Assembly: GCF_900141785.1 (NCBI RefSeq)
Contig: NZ_FQYP01000005.1
Span: 1 to 64,000 of the forward strand
Reading direction: 5' to 3'
DNA: 64,000 nt
DNA from: Aquimarina spongiae
GTDB lineage: Bacteria; Bacteroidota; Bacteroidia; Flavobacteriales; Flavobacteriaceae
The number at the start of each line of letters is the position of its first letter. Within the stretch, counting starts at the first letter, position 1. The notes beneath the pieces are model-generated. The model searched no databases. It saw nothing but the letters and a program-made list of their open reading frames with translations, and was not told the DNA's origin. Shown here one piece after another: positions 39,465 to 48,768 of this stretch. The position numbers were made by a program, and so were the translations under genes.

Positions 39465-40160
39465 TTGAAAACAGAAAAATTAGCATATCAGTCATTTTAC
39501 ATTACAAGTTTTGTTTTTGTGGTGATTTCTATTTTTGCGCAACATCTGTCTGTTTTCTTTAAACCTCCTGTAATTCTTACTTTGTGTTTTATTTATCTAA
39601 TCAAGTCCCAGGATAAGAGAATTTTAGTGCTGTTAGCAATGTTGGTCATTTTGATTGCAGAGGTACTCACTATGAAGGATTTTATAGGCTATTTTAGATT
39701 GTTAAATGTATTACTCTCCATATATTATCTACTTAATATCATTTTGCTTTGGGAGAGTCTGAAAAAAATAAAGATCAAACTGAATAAAGTGTTTACTGTA
39801 CAGCTCCTGATCACAATGGGATTGATTACCTATGTGTTATCTTCGGTGGCAGGATTAATATTGCCAAGTGTGCGAGAAGATCGAATGTTTCTATTCGTTC
39901 TTATTTTGTTTTTTGCCTCCTTTATTGGGATTTGTTACTATATCTATTTAAATAGTAAAACTGTCATTAGTTCTTCACTAATGGTGGCGGCTTCGTGTTT
40001 TTTGATTGTAAATATTATAACCGCCTTGTATAAGCTGTATGTGTTTCTAGAAGTCTTTGTAATTATTGCAAATTTATTACAGGTGTTTGGACAATTTTTC
40101 CTCATTAAATTCTTTATAGAACAACGTGAATTAACACCAAATGGTGAAGATTTTTTTTAA
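39465..40160 (+). CDS. YhhN-like membrane protein, copy 3, acidic sites replaced
   Basis: 231 residues from a TTG start, eight predicted helices. KP is kept (FFKPPVIL, ~33-34), but site 1 is E66 (LIAEVLTMKDF) and site 2 is N183 (CFLIVNIITALYKL) instead of the two family Asp residues. If the lipase-like activity depends on them, this copy is probably inactive or changed. It follows copy 2 by 14 nt. Clearly closer to copy 4 than to copies 1 and 2. Confidence 0.6.
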   Translation: MKTEKLAYQSFYITSFVFVVISIFAQHLSVFFKPPVILTLCFIYLIKSQDKRILVLLAMLVILIAEVLTMKDFIGYFRLLNVLLSIYYLLNIILLWESLKKIKIKLNKVFTVQLLITMGLITYVLSSVAGLILPSVREDRMFLFVLILFFASFIGICYYIYLNSKTVISSSLMVAASCFLIVNIITALYKLYVFLEVFVIIANLLQVFGQFFLIKFFIEQRELTPNGEDFF

Positions 40161-40214
40161 AAATTAGTATCGATTTAAATGCTCTAAGTATCTTTAGTTA
40201 CCATTTGAGAGTCT

Positions 40215-40919
40215 TTGAGAAGTACTAACATTACATATGCGTTATTTTACATTTCCTTTTTGACAGTTCTTGCGGTTGCTGTTTTTTTGGAAAAGAAATA
40301 CCTTTTGTACGTAAAGCCTTTGGCTACAATTTCCTTGATTTTGTTATATCTGGACCATGCGAAAACTAAAAATGTTTTTGTGATTATAAGTTTGTTGGTG
40401 ATTATAGCGACCGACACATTTACCTACATGGATTTTGAAGGATATTTTGAAAGAATAACATCATTGATAACAGTTTTTTACTCTTTTTGCGTTTTGGCAT
40501 TACGAGGGTATCTGTCAGAAGAAGAGGTAAACCCGGCAAAGTTGATTTCTGTACCTGTGATTATTAGTGCTATTCTGATTTCATATCTCATATATACTAT
40601 TACCGAGATGGTTTTTCCTAAAATAGAGGACTCTATAGTTTTTGTGGTAATGATTGTGATTAGTTTGGTAACGTTCTTTTTGATCTGCTTTTTTATCTAT
40701 GTGGCCGATAGATTCGAAAAGTCAATATTTCTTTTTGTTGCGGGATGTTGTACCATGTTTGTCGATGCGCTTTTGGCGGTAAATGAATTGTATTATTACA
40801 CTACGGTTTTTACGGTGTTGATCAACTTTGCTGAAATACTGGGGCTCTATTTCTTTATACGCTTTTTTATACAAGCAAAGCCCAAAGACATGCAGTCTTT
40901 GACTAAAGAATACTTTTGA
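40215..40919 (+). CDS. YhhN-like membrane protein, copy 4
   Basis: 234 residues from a TTG start, eight predicted helices. VKP is kept (33-35), site 1 is TD67 (IIATDTFTYMDF) and site 2 VD184 (CTMFVDALLAVNELYY), so both acidic positions survive although the neighbouring Gly and Ser do not. The shared segment around MDFEGYFER versus KDFIGYFRL links it to copy 3. It lies 54 nt after copy 3. Last member of the tandem array. Confidence 0.6.
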   Translation: MRSTNITYALFYISFLTVLAVAVFLEKKYLLYVKPLATISLILLYLDHAKTKNVFVIISLLVIIATDTFTYMDFEGYFERITSLITVFYSFCVLALRGYLSEEEVNPAKLISVPVIISAILISYLIYTITEMVFPKIEDSIVFVVMIVISLVTFFLICFFIYVADRFEKSIFLFVAGCCTMFVDALLAVNELYYYTTVFTVLINFAEILGLYFFIRFFIQAKPKDMQSLTKEYF

Positions 40920-40986
40920 AGATGCTGATTTACAGGCTTTTTCTTTTTCTTGAGAAAGACTGGATGATTTTAAACTGTAAAATAGC

Positions 40987-40994
40987 TACATTTG
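40987..40994 (+). promoter_or_regulatory. -7 promoter element before the DUF6913/dapA operon
   Basis: TACATTTG (40987-40994), perfect TAnnTTTG, 23 nt before the ATG at 41018. A weak TGG lies at the -33 position (40961-40963). Confidence 0.5.
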
Positions 40995-41017
40995 TGGCTT
41001 CTTAATCTTTTGGATAA

Positions 41018-41539
41018 ATGATTTTAAAGGGTCTTAAAAGGAATGCAATAAAGAAGAATATTGAATCTCATATCGAGAAAAGAAATTCTTCTTCACCAAG
41101 TATTTCCAGTCTTAATACTCTTGCTATTCTTATAGATGCAACAGAGCCCGTAAACGTTGTGGCTTTGGTTAAACTAGCTAACGAACTAGGGGTGAAATCT
41201 GAAAACTTAAAAGTAATTGGCTATAAGGAGGATAAAGATATTATTGATGAAAAAGGAGCGTCATATTATAACGACAAAAGTTTTGGGATGAATGGTTTGA
41301 TCAAAAACCAAATGTTGCAAGACTTTATTCGTAAAGACTTTGATGTTTTGATTAGTTTTTATACCGAAGATAAGATAGAGTTACAATATGTGGCTGCTGC
41401 TTCCAAAGCAAAACTAAAAGTAGGCTTTGCAGAAGTAGACCACAGAATAAATGATTTGATAATAGGATCGACTATGAACAATGCGAATCTTTTTATAGTC
41501 GAACTAAAAAAGTATTTAAAAATATTACAAGTAATATGA
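41018..41539 (+). CDS. DUF6913-like conserved protein
   Basis: 173 residues, soluble, alpha/beta: TLAILIDATEPVNVVALVKLANELGV, then DVLISFYTEDKIELQYVAAASKAKLKVGF. It looks like a small Rossmann-like fold with no catalytic motif I can name. Proteins of this type sit before dapA in many Flavobacteriaceae and are, as I recall, named DUF6913. It overlaps dapA by 4 nt (ATGA), so the two are translationally coupled. Role unknown. Confidence 0.7.
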   Translation: MILKGLKRNAIKKNIESHIEKRNSSSPSISSLNTLAILIDATEPVNVVALVKLANELGVKSENLKVIGYKEDKDIIDEKGASYYNDKSFGMNGLIKNQMLQDFIRKDFDVLISFYTEDKIELQYVAAASKAKLKVGFAEVDHRINDLIIGSTMNNANLFIVELKKYLKILQVI

Positions 41540-42411
41540 GTAGTTTTCTGAGAGGAACGGGTGTGGCCTTGGCAACACCATTTAATGCAGATGGCACGAT
41601 AGATTTTGAAGGAGTTACAGCTTTGGTGGATTTTTGTATTGAGGGAGGTATAGATTACTTAGTGGTTTTGGGAACCACTGCAGAATCCGTAACTCTATCC
41701 AAAGAAGAGAAGAAAGAGTTGGTAGCACATATTGTTTCTGTAAATGATAAAAAACTTCCTTTGGTTTTAGGAATAGGAGGGAACAATACAAAAGCTATTT
41801 TGGATGAAATAGCACAAACAGATCTGTCAAATTTTGCAGCAGTACTCTCTGTAGTGCCTATGTATAATAAACCTACTCAAGAAGGAATATACCAACATTA
41901 TTTTGCAATCAATAATGCAAGCCCTATTCCAGTGTTGTTGTATAATGTTCCTTCTCGTACAGGAACCAATATGACTGCAGAAACTACGCTGCGATTAGCG
42001 GAGTTGGATAAAATAGTTGGGATCAAAGAAGCAGTTGGAGATTTTACACAAGTGCTAAGTATATTAAAAGACAGACCAAAAGACTTTTTGGTAATATCTG
42101 GAGATGACACTCTGGCTTTACCTTTGGTTGCTGCAGGTGGTGATGGAGTAATTAGTGTTATCGGACAAGGTTTTCCTGAAGAATTTTCTAAAATGATCCG
42201 TTTAGGGTTAGAAGGAAACACTGAAGAAGCATTTCAAATTTTGTATCAATTGTTACCGGTGATCGATTATGCTTTTGAAGAAGGAAACCCTGCTGGGATC
42301 AAAAACATTCTAAAAGTAAAAGGAGTGTGTAAAGATCATGTTCGTTTGCCTTTGGTTGCTGCTTCTTCGGCTTTAGAAGGTAAAATTGAAAATTTTATTG
42401 AGAACCTGTAG
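41536..42411 (+). CDS. dapA: 4-hydroxy-tetrahydrodipicolinate synthase
   Basis: 291 residues. It condenses pyruvate with aspartate semialdehyde in the lysine/diaminopimelate pathway. Schiff-base Lys K164 in VGIKEAVGD, Tyr136 in LLYNVPSRTG, and the GTTAES loop near 46-51 are all intact. The TIM barrel is complete. It lies between the DUF6913-like gene and a potassium channel gene 9 nt downstream. Cytoplasmic. Confidence 0.97.
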   Translation: MSSFLRGTGVALATPFNADGTIDFEGVTALVDFCIEGGIDYLVVLGTTAESVTLSKEEKKELVAHIVSVNDKKLPLVLGIGGNNTKAILDEIAQTDLSNFAAVLSVVPMYNKPTQEGIYQHYFAINNASPIPVLLYNVPSRTGTNMTAETTLRLAELDKIVGIKEAVGDFTQVLSILKDRPKDFLVISGDDTLALPLVAAGGDGVISVIGQGFPEEFSKMIRLGLEGNTEEAFQILYQLLPVIDYAFEEGNPAGIKNILKVKGVCKDHVRLPLVAASSALEGKIENFIENL

Positions 42412-42420
42412 TGTATAAAG

Positions 42421-43347
42421 ATGGCTAAAAAAATAAAAGATCCTGGAATCGGAAGGTCTTCTAACCAAAATGCAAGGCGTTTCATCAATCCCGATGGTTC
42501 TTTTAATATTAAGCACATCAATCGACCAAATTCGGTTTCCGAAAGTTATGATTACCTAATCAATATTACCTGGACCAAGTTCTTTTTGTGGGTATTGCTA
42601 GGGTATACTCTTATCAACATAGTTTTCGCTCTGATCTATACACTTTTAGGAATTTCCAGTATTACTGAGCCTTCAGGTAGTTTTTTTCGTGATTTTTTAA
42701 ATGCTTTCTTTTTTTCAGCGCAAACGGTTACTACAGTAGGATATGGGGCTATGGCGCCCAAGGGATTACTTTTTGGGATTATTTCTTCTTTTGAAGCCCT
42801 TGTTGGTTTATTGAGTTTCTCTTTTGTAACTGGATTGTTATATGGGCGATTTTCTAAACCAAGAGCTAACATTCAGTTTAGTAAAAATATGGTGCTCAGA
42901 AAACATAATGGGGAAGACTGTATTATGTTTAGATTGATGAGCCGTAGTGTAAATGTGATGATTAGGCCTAGGATAGAAGCTACATTGTCGTTATCACTAA
43001 AAAACAAGGATGGTAAATTTGTTAATAGTTTTTATAATCTGAAATTAGAACGTAACTCAATTACCTATCTTCCTACGACCTGGACTGTAGTGCATCCTAT
43101 TAAAGACACCAGCCCTTTGTTTGAATTTGATAGTGATAAAATAAAAAAGCTAAATGGAGAGGTTCTGATTCTGGTGAGTTATTACGATGAATCTTTTTCA
43201 CAAGAGGTACATCAGGTGCATTCTTATGTGCTTAAAAATTTAAAAATGAGAGAACGATTTGTTCCTGCTTTTTACTACGATGACGATGGGTATACGGTCT
43301 TGGATCATGATAAGTTGAACAAGACAATGCCTGCAAACGAGGACTAG
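42421..43347 (+). CDS. Inward-rectifier-type potassium channel (KirBac-like)
   Basis: 308 residues. Two membrane helices (~53-75 and ~118-142) flank a pore helix and the selectivity filter TVGYG (105-109, in SAQTVTTVGYGAMAP). Residues ~150-300 form the immunoglobulin-like cytoplasmic domain of Kir channels (HNGEDCIMFRLMSRSVN... EATLSLSLKN). Conducts K+ across the inner membrane. Its place right after dapA probably reflects operon packing rather than function. Confidence 0.9.
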   Translation: MAKKIKDPGIGRSSNQNARRFINPDGSFNIKHINRPNSVSESYDYLINITWTKFFLWVLLGYTLINIVFALIYTLLGISSITEPSGSFFRDFLNAFFFSAQTVTTVGYGAMAPKGLLFGIISSFEALVGLLSFSFVTGLLYGRFSKPRANIQFSKNMVLRKHNGEDCIMFRLMSRSVNVMIRPRIEATLSLSLKNKDGKFVNSFYNLKLERNSITYLPTTWTVVHPIKDTSPLFEFDSDKIKKLNGEVLILVSYYDESFSQEVHQVHSYVLKNLKMRERFVPAFYYDDDGYTVLDHDKLNKTMPANED

Positions 43348-43521
43348 TTTTTACAAATTTCTTATTTCCTTATCATTTTCTGCAACAAAAGAGATAGCAT
43401 ATAGTTATTAAATTGAGTATGCGTAGTAAGATGATTAGCTATCTGAGAGCTGTTTTTTGATAAGATCTATGAAGCCCAGCAGAGCTAAGGGGGCATCGTG
43501 ATGATTTGATTGTTTAAAGTT

Positions 43522-43551
43522 TTTGTAATACGGCAGAAATATCTATTTTTG
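43522..43551 (+). promoter_or_regulatory. Promoter of the bamD operon
   Basis: TTTG (43522-43525), 18-nt spacer, TATTTTTG (43544-43551): a full Bacteroidota promoter. It lies inside the longer in-frame extension from 43510, so that extension is not translated and the start at 43570 is right. Confidence 0.75.
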
Positions 43552-43569
43552 CCAGATGTTTTTTTACCT

Positions 43570-44361
43570 ATGAAAAGATTACTGTATTTATTAATTTTTA
43601 TTTTATTCTTAGGCTCTTGTAGCGAGTACCAAAAGGTAGTAAGAGAAGATGATGTGGCTGCCAAGTATAAAATGGCTGAGGAGCTTTATAAAGAAGGGAG
43701 ATACAAAAAGGCACTGCGACTTTTTGAGCAAATCGTTCCTCAATACCGAGGGAAACCTCAGGCAGAAAGAATAATGTATTATTATGCAGATACTTATTAT
43801 CAGTTAGAAGATTATTATTTGTCGGGTTATCAATTCGATAGGTTTACAAAATCATATCCTAGAAGTGATAAAAAAGAAGAGGCAGCTTTTAAAGGAGCTC
43901 GCAGTTATTATTTTTTATCTCCTAGGTCTAGTTTGGATCAGGAAGAAACTACGCAAGCTATAGAAAAGCTTCAAACGTATATTAATGCATATCCGGAGAG
44001 TGAAAACTTGAAAGAAGCCAATGCAATGGTGGCGGAGCTTAGAGAGAAGAAGGAGAAGAAAGCATACGAAGTAGCAAAGCAATACCATCATAGAAGAGAC
44101 TATAAAGTTGCTATTTCTGCATTTGATAACTATCTTGTGGATTACCCAGGATCGATTTTTAGAGAAAAGGTATTGTATTATAAATTAGAATCAGAGTATC
44201 TTTTGGCGATCGGAAGTTATGAGAGTTTAGTAAAAGAGCGTCTGGAAACGGCTCAAGGTTTTTATAGTAACTACAAAAAATACTATAAAGAAGGAGAGTA
44301 TACCCAAAAAGCAGAAGAGATTGCTGAAGATATTAAAGTGAGATTAGAACAAATTAACTAG
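43570..44361 (+). CDS. bamD: Outer membrane protein assembly factor BamD
   Basis: 263 residues from the ATG at 43570: lipoprotein signal MKRLLYLLIFILFLGSC (Cys17), then tetratricopeptide repeats (AEELYKEGRYKKALRLFEQIV, YQLEDYYLSGYQFDRFTKSYP, YQFD/YP periodicity). BamD is the essential lipoprotein that binds BamA and helps insert beta-barrels. It heads a conserved run with rpoZ, coaBC, DUF4835 and recN. Confidence 0.92.
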   Translation: MKRLLYLLIFILFLGSCSEYQKVVREDDVAAKYKMAEELYKEGRYKKALRLFEQIVPQYRGKPQAERIMYYYADTYYQLEDYYLSGYQFDRFTKSYPRSDKKEEAAFKGARSYYFLSPRSSLDQEETTQAIEKLQTYINAYPESENLKEANAMVAELREKKEKKAYEVAKQYHHRRDYKVAISAFDNYLVDYPGSIFREKVLYYKLESEYLLAIGSYESLVKERLETAQGFYSNYKKYYKEGEYTQKAEEIAEDIKVRLEQIN

Positions 44362-44375
44362 AAAACACGTAGAAG

Positions 44376-44708
44376 ATGGATTTGAAAAAAAGTAATGCGC
44401 CGGTAAATACGACTACTATAGATAAAAACTTAGTAGATCAACCTACAAATAATATTTACGAGGCGATTTCTATAATTTCTAAAAGAGCTACACAGATTAA
44501 TACTGATATTAAAAAAGAGCTTTTAGAAAAGTTAGATGAATTTGCTACTTACAATGATAGTCTAGAAGAAATCTTTGAGAATAAGGAGCAAATTGAAGTA
44601 TCTAAATTCTATGAAAGATTACCTAAACCACATGCGTTAGCAGTACAAGAATGGTTAGAAGGTAGAATCTACCATAGAAATACAAAGACAGACTCAGAAT
44701 CACTATAA
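44376..44708 (+). CDS. rpoZ: RNA polymerase omega subunit-like protein
   Basis: 110 residues. NNIYEAISIISKRATQINTDIKKELLEKLDEFAT corresponds to the omega core helix (family motif ARRAxQI); flavobacterial omega is longer and divergent compared with the ~90-residue E. coli form. It aids folding of beta' and assembly of RNA polymerase. Position between bamD and coaBC matches the usual order in the family. Confidence 0.82.
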   Translation: MDLKKSNAPVNTTTIDKNLVDQPTNNIYEAISIISKRATQINTDIKKELLEKLDEFATYNDSLEEIFENKEQIEVSKFYERLPKPHALAVQEWLEGRIYHRNTKTDSESL

Positions 44709-44712
44709 GTCT

Positions 44713-45945
44713 ATGTCAATTTTAAGCGGTAAAAAGGTTTTATTAGGAATAACCGCTGGTATTGCTGCTTACAAAACAGCTTCTTTGGTACGCTTATTTA
44801 TCAAAGCAGGTGCAGAAGTGCAAGTGGTGATGACACCAGCGGCCAAGGATTTTGTAACTCCGCTTACCTTATCTACATTATCTAAGAATCCGGTTCATTC
44901 CTCTTTTTTTGATGAAGAAGACGAGAATGCGGTTTGGAATAATCATGTGGACTTAGGGCTGTGGGCTGATTTCATGATCGTAGCCCCGGTAACGGCTAAT
45001 ACGCTTTCAAAAATGGCAAGTGGGAATAGTGACAATCTACTATTGGCTACCTATTTGTCGGCAAAATGTCCGGTATACTTTGCGCCAGCTATGGACTTGG
45101 ATATGTATAAGCATCCATCTACTCACGAAACTTTTGATAAGCTGATATCTTTTGGCAATATCATGATCCCTGCAGAGGCAGGAGAGCTGGCAAGTGGTTT
45201 GGTAGGACAAGGTAGAATGGCAGAACCAGAACATATTGTGGATTTTTTAGAAAAAGACCTATTGAGTAAATTACCTTTAAAGGGAGAGAAAGTACTAATT
45301 ACTGCTGGCCCTACATACGAAGCCATCGACCCTGTTCGATTTATCGGAAATCACTCTAGCGGTAAAATGGGGATAGAGTTAGCGCTAGCTGCTGCCAATC
45401 TTGGGGCTCAGGTCGATTTAGTTTTAGGACCATCTTCCCTAAAAATAGATCATGGCTTGGTCAATGTTATTAATGTAGTAAGTGCAGAAGATATGTATCA
45501 GGCTGTTGTGTCATTGTATGACAGATGTACCATAGCTATAGCTTCGGCGGCAGTTGCAGATTATAGACCTAAACAAGTAGCTTCGCAGAAAATTAAAAAG
45601 TCAGATTCCGAATTTTCAATAGAACTAGAGCGCACCAAAGACATCTTAAAATGGATGGGCGAACAGAAGAAGCATCAGTTTTTGGTTGGATTCGCATTGG
45701 AGACCGAAAACGAAGAAGAAAACGCGAAGAACAAACTGATCAAGAAAAATCTGGATTTGATTGTTTTGAACTCACTTAATGATAAAGGGGCAGGTTTTAA
45801 GGGAGCTACAAATAAAGTAACCTTGATCAATCATAAATTTGAAAGTAAAGCGTTTGAACTAAAAACGAAAGCTGAGGTTGCCAAAGATATTTTTGATGAA
45901 ATTGACCAGATGAAGCGTGTAGCAGATTTGGCTACCAACGGATAG
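44713..45945 (+). CDS. coaBC: Bifunctional phosphopantothenoylcysteine decarboxylase/phosphopantothenate-cysteine ligase
   Basis: 410 residues. CoaC half (~1-185): GITAGIAAYKTASLVRLFIKAGAEV, active-site His in ENAVWNNHVDLG, and PAMDLDMYKHPS. CoaB half (~190-400): KVLITAGPTYEAIDPVRFIGNHSSGKMG and AAVADYRPK. Two consecutive steps of coenzyme A synthesis; coaE lies 6 kb downstream. It follows rpoZ by 4 nt. Confidence 0.97.
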   Translation: MSILSGKKVLLGITAGIAAYKTASLVRLFIKAGAEVQVVMTPAAKDFVTPLTLSTLSKNPVHSSFFDEEDENAVWNNHVDLGLWADFMIVAPVTANTLSKMASGNSDNLLLATYLSAKCPVYFAPAMDLDMYKHPSTHETFDKLISFGNIMIPAEAGELASGLVGQGRMAEPEHIVDFLEKDLLSKLPLKGEKVLITAGPTYEAIDPVRFIGNHSSGKMGIELALAAANLGAQVDLVLGPSSLKIDHGLVNVINVVSAEDMYQAVVSLYDRCTIAIASAAVADYRPKQVASQKIKKSDSEFSIELERTKDILKWMGEQKKHQFLVGFALETENEEENAKNKLIKKNLDLIVLNSLNDKGAGFKGATNKVTLINHKFESKAFELKTKAEVAKDIFDEIDQMKRVADLATNG

Positions 45946-46025
45946 CGTTGTATAGCCATTCGTTATTTTTTAGGCGAGGGGCAAATGCATATAAATCGAA
46001 TACTCAAAAATTTAAACTCGAAAAA

Positions 46026-46913
46026 ATGAACAGAATCTTTCTTATTGTACTTCTTGTATTTGGATGTAATGTTTATGCTCAAGAGTTTAATGCAACGGTT
46101 GTGGTAAATGCAGAGCAAACCGGTAACCCTAACTTACAAGTGTTTAAAACCTTGGAGCGGTCGTTAACTGAGTTTATTAATAATACAGTTTGGACTAATA
46201 TAGATTACCGTACCGAGGAGCGAATTGATTGTAGTTTTTTTATCACCGTAGTTGGGTTTGATAATGATGCGTTTACAGCAACGCTACAAGTACAAGCTTC
46301 TAGACCTGTTTATGGTTCTAATTACAGTACAACTATTTTGAATGTAAATGACCGACAGTTCAATTTTAATTATTTAGAGTTTCAGCCTCTAAATTACAAT
46401 CCCAATAATTTCGAATCGAATCTCATTTCCGTTGTATCCTTTTATTTATATATGATTCTAGGGGTTGATGCAGATAGTTTTGCGCTCAATAGTGGTACCG
46501 ATTTTTATCAAGAAGCCAAAAATATAGTAGGTAATGCACAAAGTAGTAATGCTTTGGGGTGGAATCCTGCAGATGGACTACAGTCAAGATTTAGGTTTAA
46601 TGATGATCTATTGTCTGGGACTTTTGATGGATATCGTGAAACGATGTACACCTACCATCGCGAAGGTTTGGATCAAATGCACAACAATGTAAAACAAGGG
46701 AAGCAAACCATTCTAAAAGCAATGAAATCCCTGGAGAAATTGCATAGTGTTCGACCAAATTCCTTTATTATGAGAGTCTTTTTTGATTCAAAGGCCGGAG
46801 AAATTTCTAGCATACTTTCTGGAGGACCTTCTGTAAACATTGCAGAAACAGTAGGGATCTTGAATAAGATAGCTCCAACCTATGCAGATAACTGGAAAGA
46901 TATCAAATTTTAA
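46026..46913 (+). CDS. DUF4835 family secreted protein
   Basis: 295 residues from the ATG at 46026; an upstream TTG frame from 45948 is unlikely because it would bury the signal peptide. Signal peptide MNRIFLIVLLVFGCNVYA, cut before QEF. QEFNATVVVNAEQTGNPNLQVFKTLE is the typical DUF4835 opening. The family is conserved between coaBC and recN in flavobacteria; periplasmic or outer-membrane location likely, function unknown (links to gliding or secretion are speculative). Confidence 0.85.
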   Translation: MNRIFLIVLLVFGCNVYAQEFNATVVVNAEQTGNPNLQVFKTLERSLTEFINNTVWTNIDYRTEERIDCSFFITVVGFDNDAFTATLQVQASRPVYGSNYSTTILNVNDRQFNFNYLEFQPLNYNPNNFESNLISVVSFYLYMILGVDADSFALNSGTDFYQEAKNIVGNAQSSNALGWNPADGLQSRFRFNDDLLSGTFDGYRETMYTYHREGLDQMHNNVKQGKQTILKAMKSLEKLHSVRPNSFIMRVFFDSKAGEISSILSGGPSVNIAETVGILNKIAPTYADNWKDIKF

Positions 46914-47030
46914 AAATCTTTAGCTGTTGAAAAGCAGGTGAAAAAGTTTTATTTTTTCATCGATAATCCCGCACAATCTTCTGAAATCTATAGTATATTT
47001 ACAAGCTAGAACGACTAAAAAAATTATCCT

Positions 47031-48686
47031 TTGCTTGGAGCTCTTTCCATAAAAAATTTCGCGTTAATAGAACAATTACAGGTTTCCTTTGATGCCGGGT
47101 TGATTACTATTACCGGGGAAACCGGAGCGGGTAAATCCCTATTGTTGGGGGCCTTGGGGTTGTTGTTGGGGAAAAGAGCAGATTTAAATAGCGTAAAAGA
47201 CAATTCTCAAAAATGCGTTATTGAAGGAGTTTTTAGTATTGCACAATATGATCTCGAAGCATTTTTTGATGAACAGGAACTGGATTATGAAGAGGAAACC
47301 ATCATTAGAAGAGAAATCCTTCCTTCGGGTAAATCCAGAGCTTTTATTAATGATACTCCGGTTACTTTGCAGGCGCTATCCGGTTTGGGAGCTAGGTTGA
47401 TCGATATCCATAGTCAACATCAAACGTTAGAGGTGACCACCAATGATTTTCAGTTTGAAGTACTCGACGCACTGGCACAGGTGGATCGTGAAGTGAAATC
47501 CTATCAAAGAGGTTTGAAGCTATTGAAAGAAAAACAAAAAGAAGTTGATCTCCTGATGGCCAGTAAAGATAGTTTTACCAAAGAATATGAGTATAATTCG
47601 TTTTTGTTAAAAGAATTGGATGAAGCTCAATTAAAGCCCGGCGAGTTGCAAGAGTTAGAAGAAATGCATGATCGTCTCAATAATATAGAGGAAATTCAGG
47701 AGCGACTTTCTGGTTCGATAGCAATTATAACTTCTGAAGAAGTTGGGGTTGGAGATCAGTTGAATATCATAAAAGCGAATCTTTCAAAAATAGCTTCATA
47801 TTCTGGTCCTTTGAATGACTTGTCAGAAAGGATTCAGAGTTTGTATATAGAGTTAGATGATGTTCAGGAATCTTTGCTTAACGAATTAGAAAAATTAGAA
47901 GCAGATCCAGAACAGCTGGAGAAAGCAAGCCAGCGATTGCAATTACTTCATAACCTTCAGACAAAGCATAATGTAGCAAGTGTTGAAGAATTGTTGATCA
48001 TACAGGAAGAACTTCAGCAAAAAGTGTCTCAAACAGAATCCCTTTCAGGAGATATTGAAGCACTTCAAACCGAAATTGATACTATAAAAGATCAATTGGA
48101 CGAAGTTGCAAAAAAGATTCATGAAAAAAGAAATAAAGCGTTGCCAGGGTTAATTGAAGAGTTAGAAGAAATACTAAATGCTTTAGGTATGCCTAATGCG
48201 AGTTTTAAAACATCTTTGACATTACAGGATGCTTACTTCTCTAACGGGAAAGAAAATCTGGAATTTCTGTTTTGTGCTAACAAAGGAGGGAGCTATGGAG
48301 AACTTAAAAAAGTAGCTTCAGGAGGAGAGTTGTCGAGGATAATGCTGGCAATAAAAGCGATTCTTTCTAGGTACGCACAGTTACCAACAATCATTTTTGA
48401 TGAGATAGACACTGGAGTATCCGGAGAGATTGCACACAAGATGGCAGATTTGATGTTGAATATGAGCAAGAATTTGCAGGTGTTTAGTATTACACATTTG
48501 CCTCAGATAGCGGCCAATGGACAAAGCCAGTACAAGGTATTTAAGCAGGATATCAATGATACAACGGTTACGCAACTCAAATTATTAAATCAGGAAGAGC
48601 GAATTACTGAGATTGCTGAAATGATCGGAGGAAAGAGTATTTCGGAGTCCGCGCTATCGCATGCCAAATCTTTGCTGCTTAATTAA
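47031..48686 (+). CDS. recN: DNA repair protein RecN
   Basis: 551 residues from a TTG start that gives the family opening LSIKNFALIEQL. SMC-like ATPase: Walker A GETGAGKS (29-36), long coiled coil (~150-365), signature VASGGELSRIMLAIK and Walker B PTIIFDEIDTGVSGEIA. It acts early in double-strand break repair by holding DNA ends or sister chromatids. End of the bamD-to-recN run. Confidence 0.96.
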   Translation: MLGALSIKNFALIEQLQVSFDAGLITITGETGAGKSLLLGALGLLLGKRADLNSVKDNSQKCVIEGVFSIAQYDLEAFFDEQELDYEEETIIRREILPSGKSRAFINDTPVTLQALSGLGARLIDIHSQHQTLEVTTNDFQFEVLDALAQVDREVKSYQRGLKLLKEKQKEVDLLMASKDSFTKEYEYNSFLLKELDEAQLKPGELQELEEMHDRLNNIEEIQERLSGSIAIITSEEVGVGDQLNIIKANLSKIASYSGPLNDLSERIQSLYIELDDVQESLLNELEKLEADPEQLEKASQRLQLLHNLQTKHNVASVEELLIIQEELQQKVSQTESLSGDIEALQTEIDTIKDQLDEVAKKIHEKRNKALPGLIEELEEILNALGMPNASFKTSLTLQDAYFSNGKENLEFLFCANKGGSYGELKKVASGGELSRIMLAIKAILSRYAQLPTIIFDEIDTGVSGEIAHKMADLMLNMSKNLQVFSITHLPQIAANGQSQYKVFKQDINDTTVTQLKLLNQEERITEIAEMIGGKSISESALSHAKSLLLN

Positions 48687-48768
48687 GCTAAAATTACACG
48701 GAAATAGTATCAGTTTAGGCTGTTTTGTTATCTTTACAGCTTGTATAACGATCTTTAATTTACAACTA

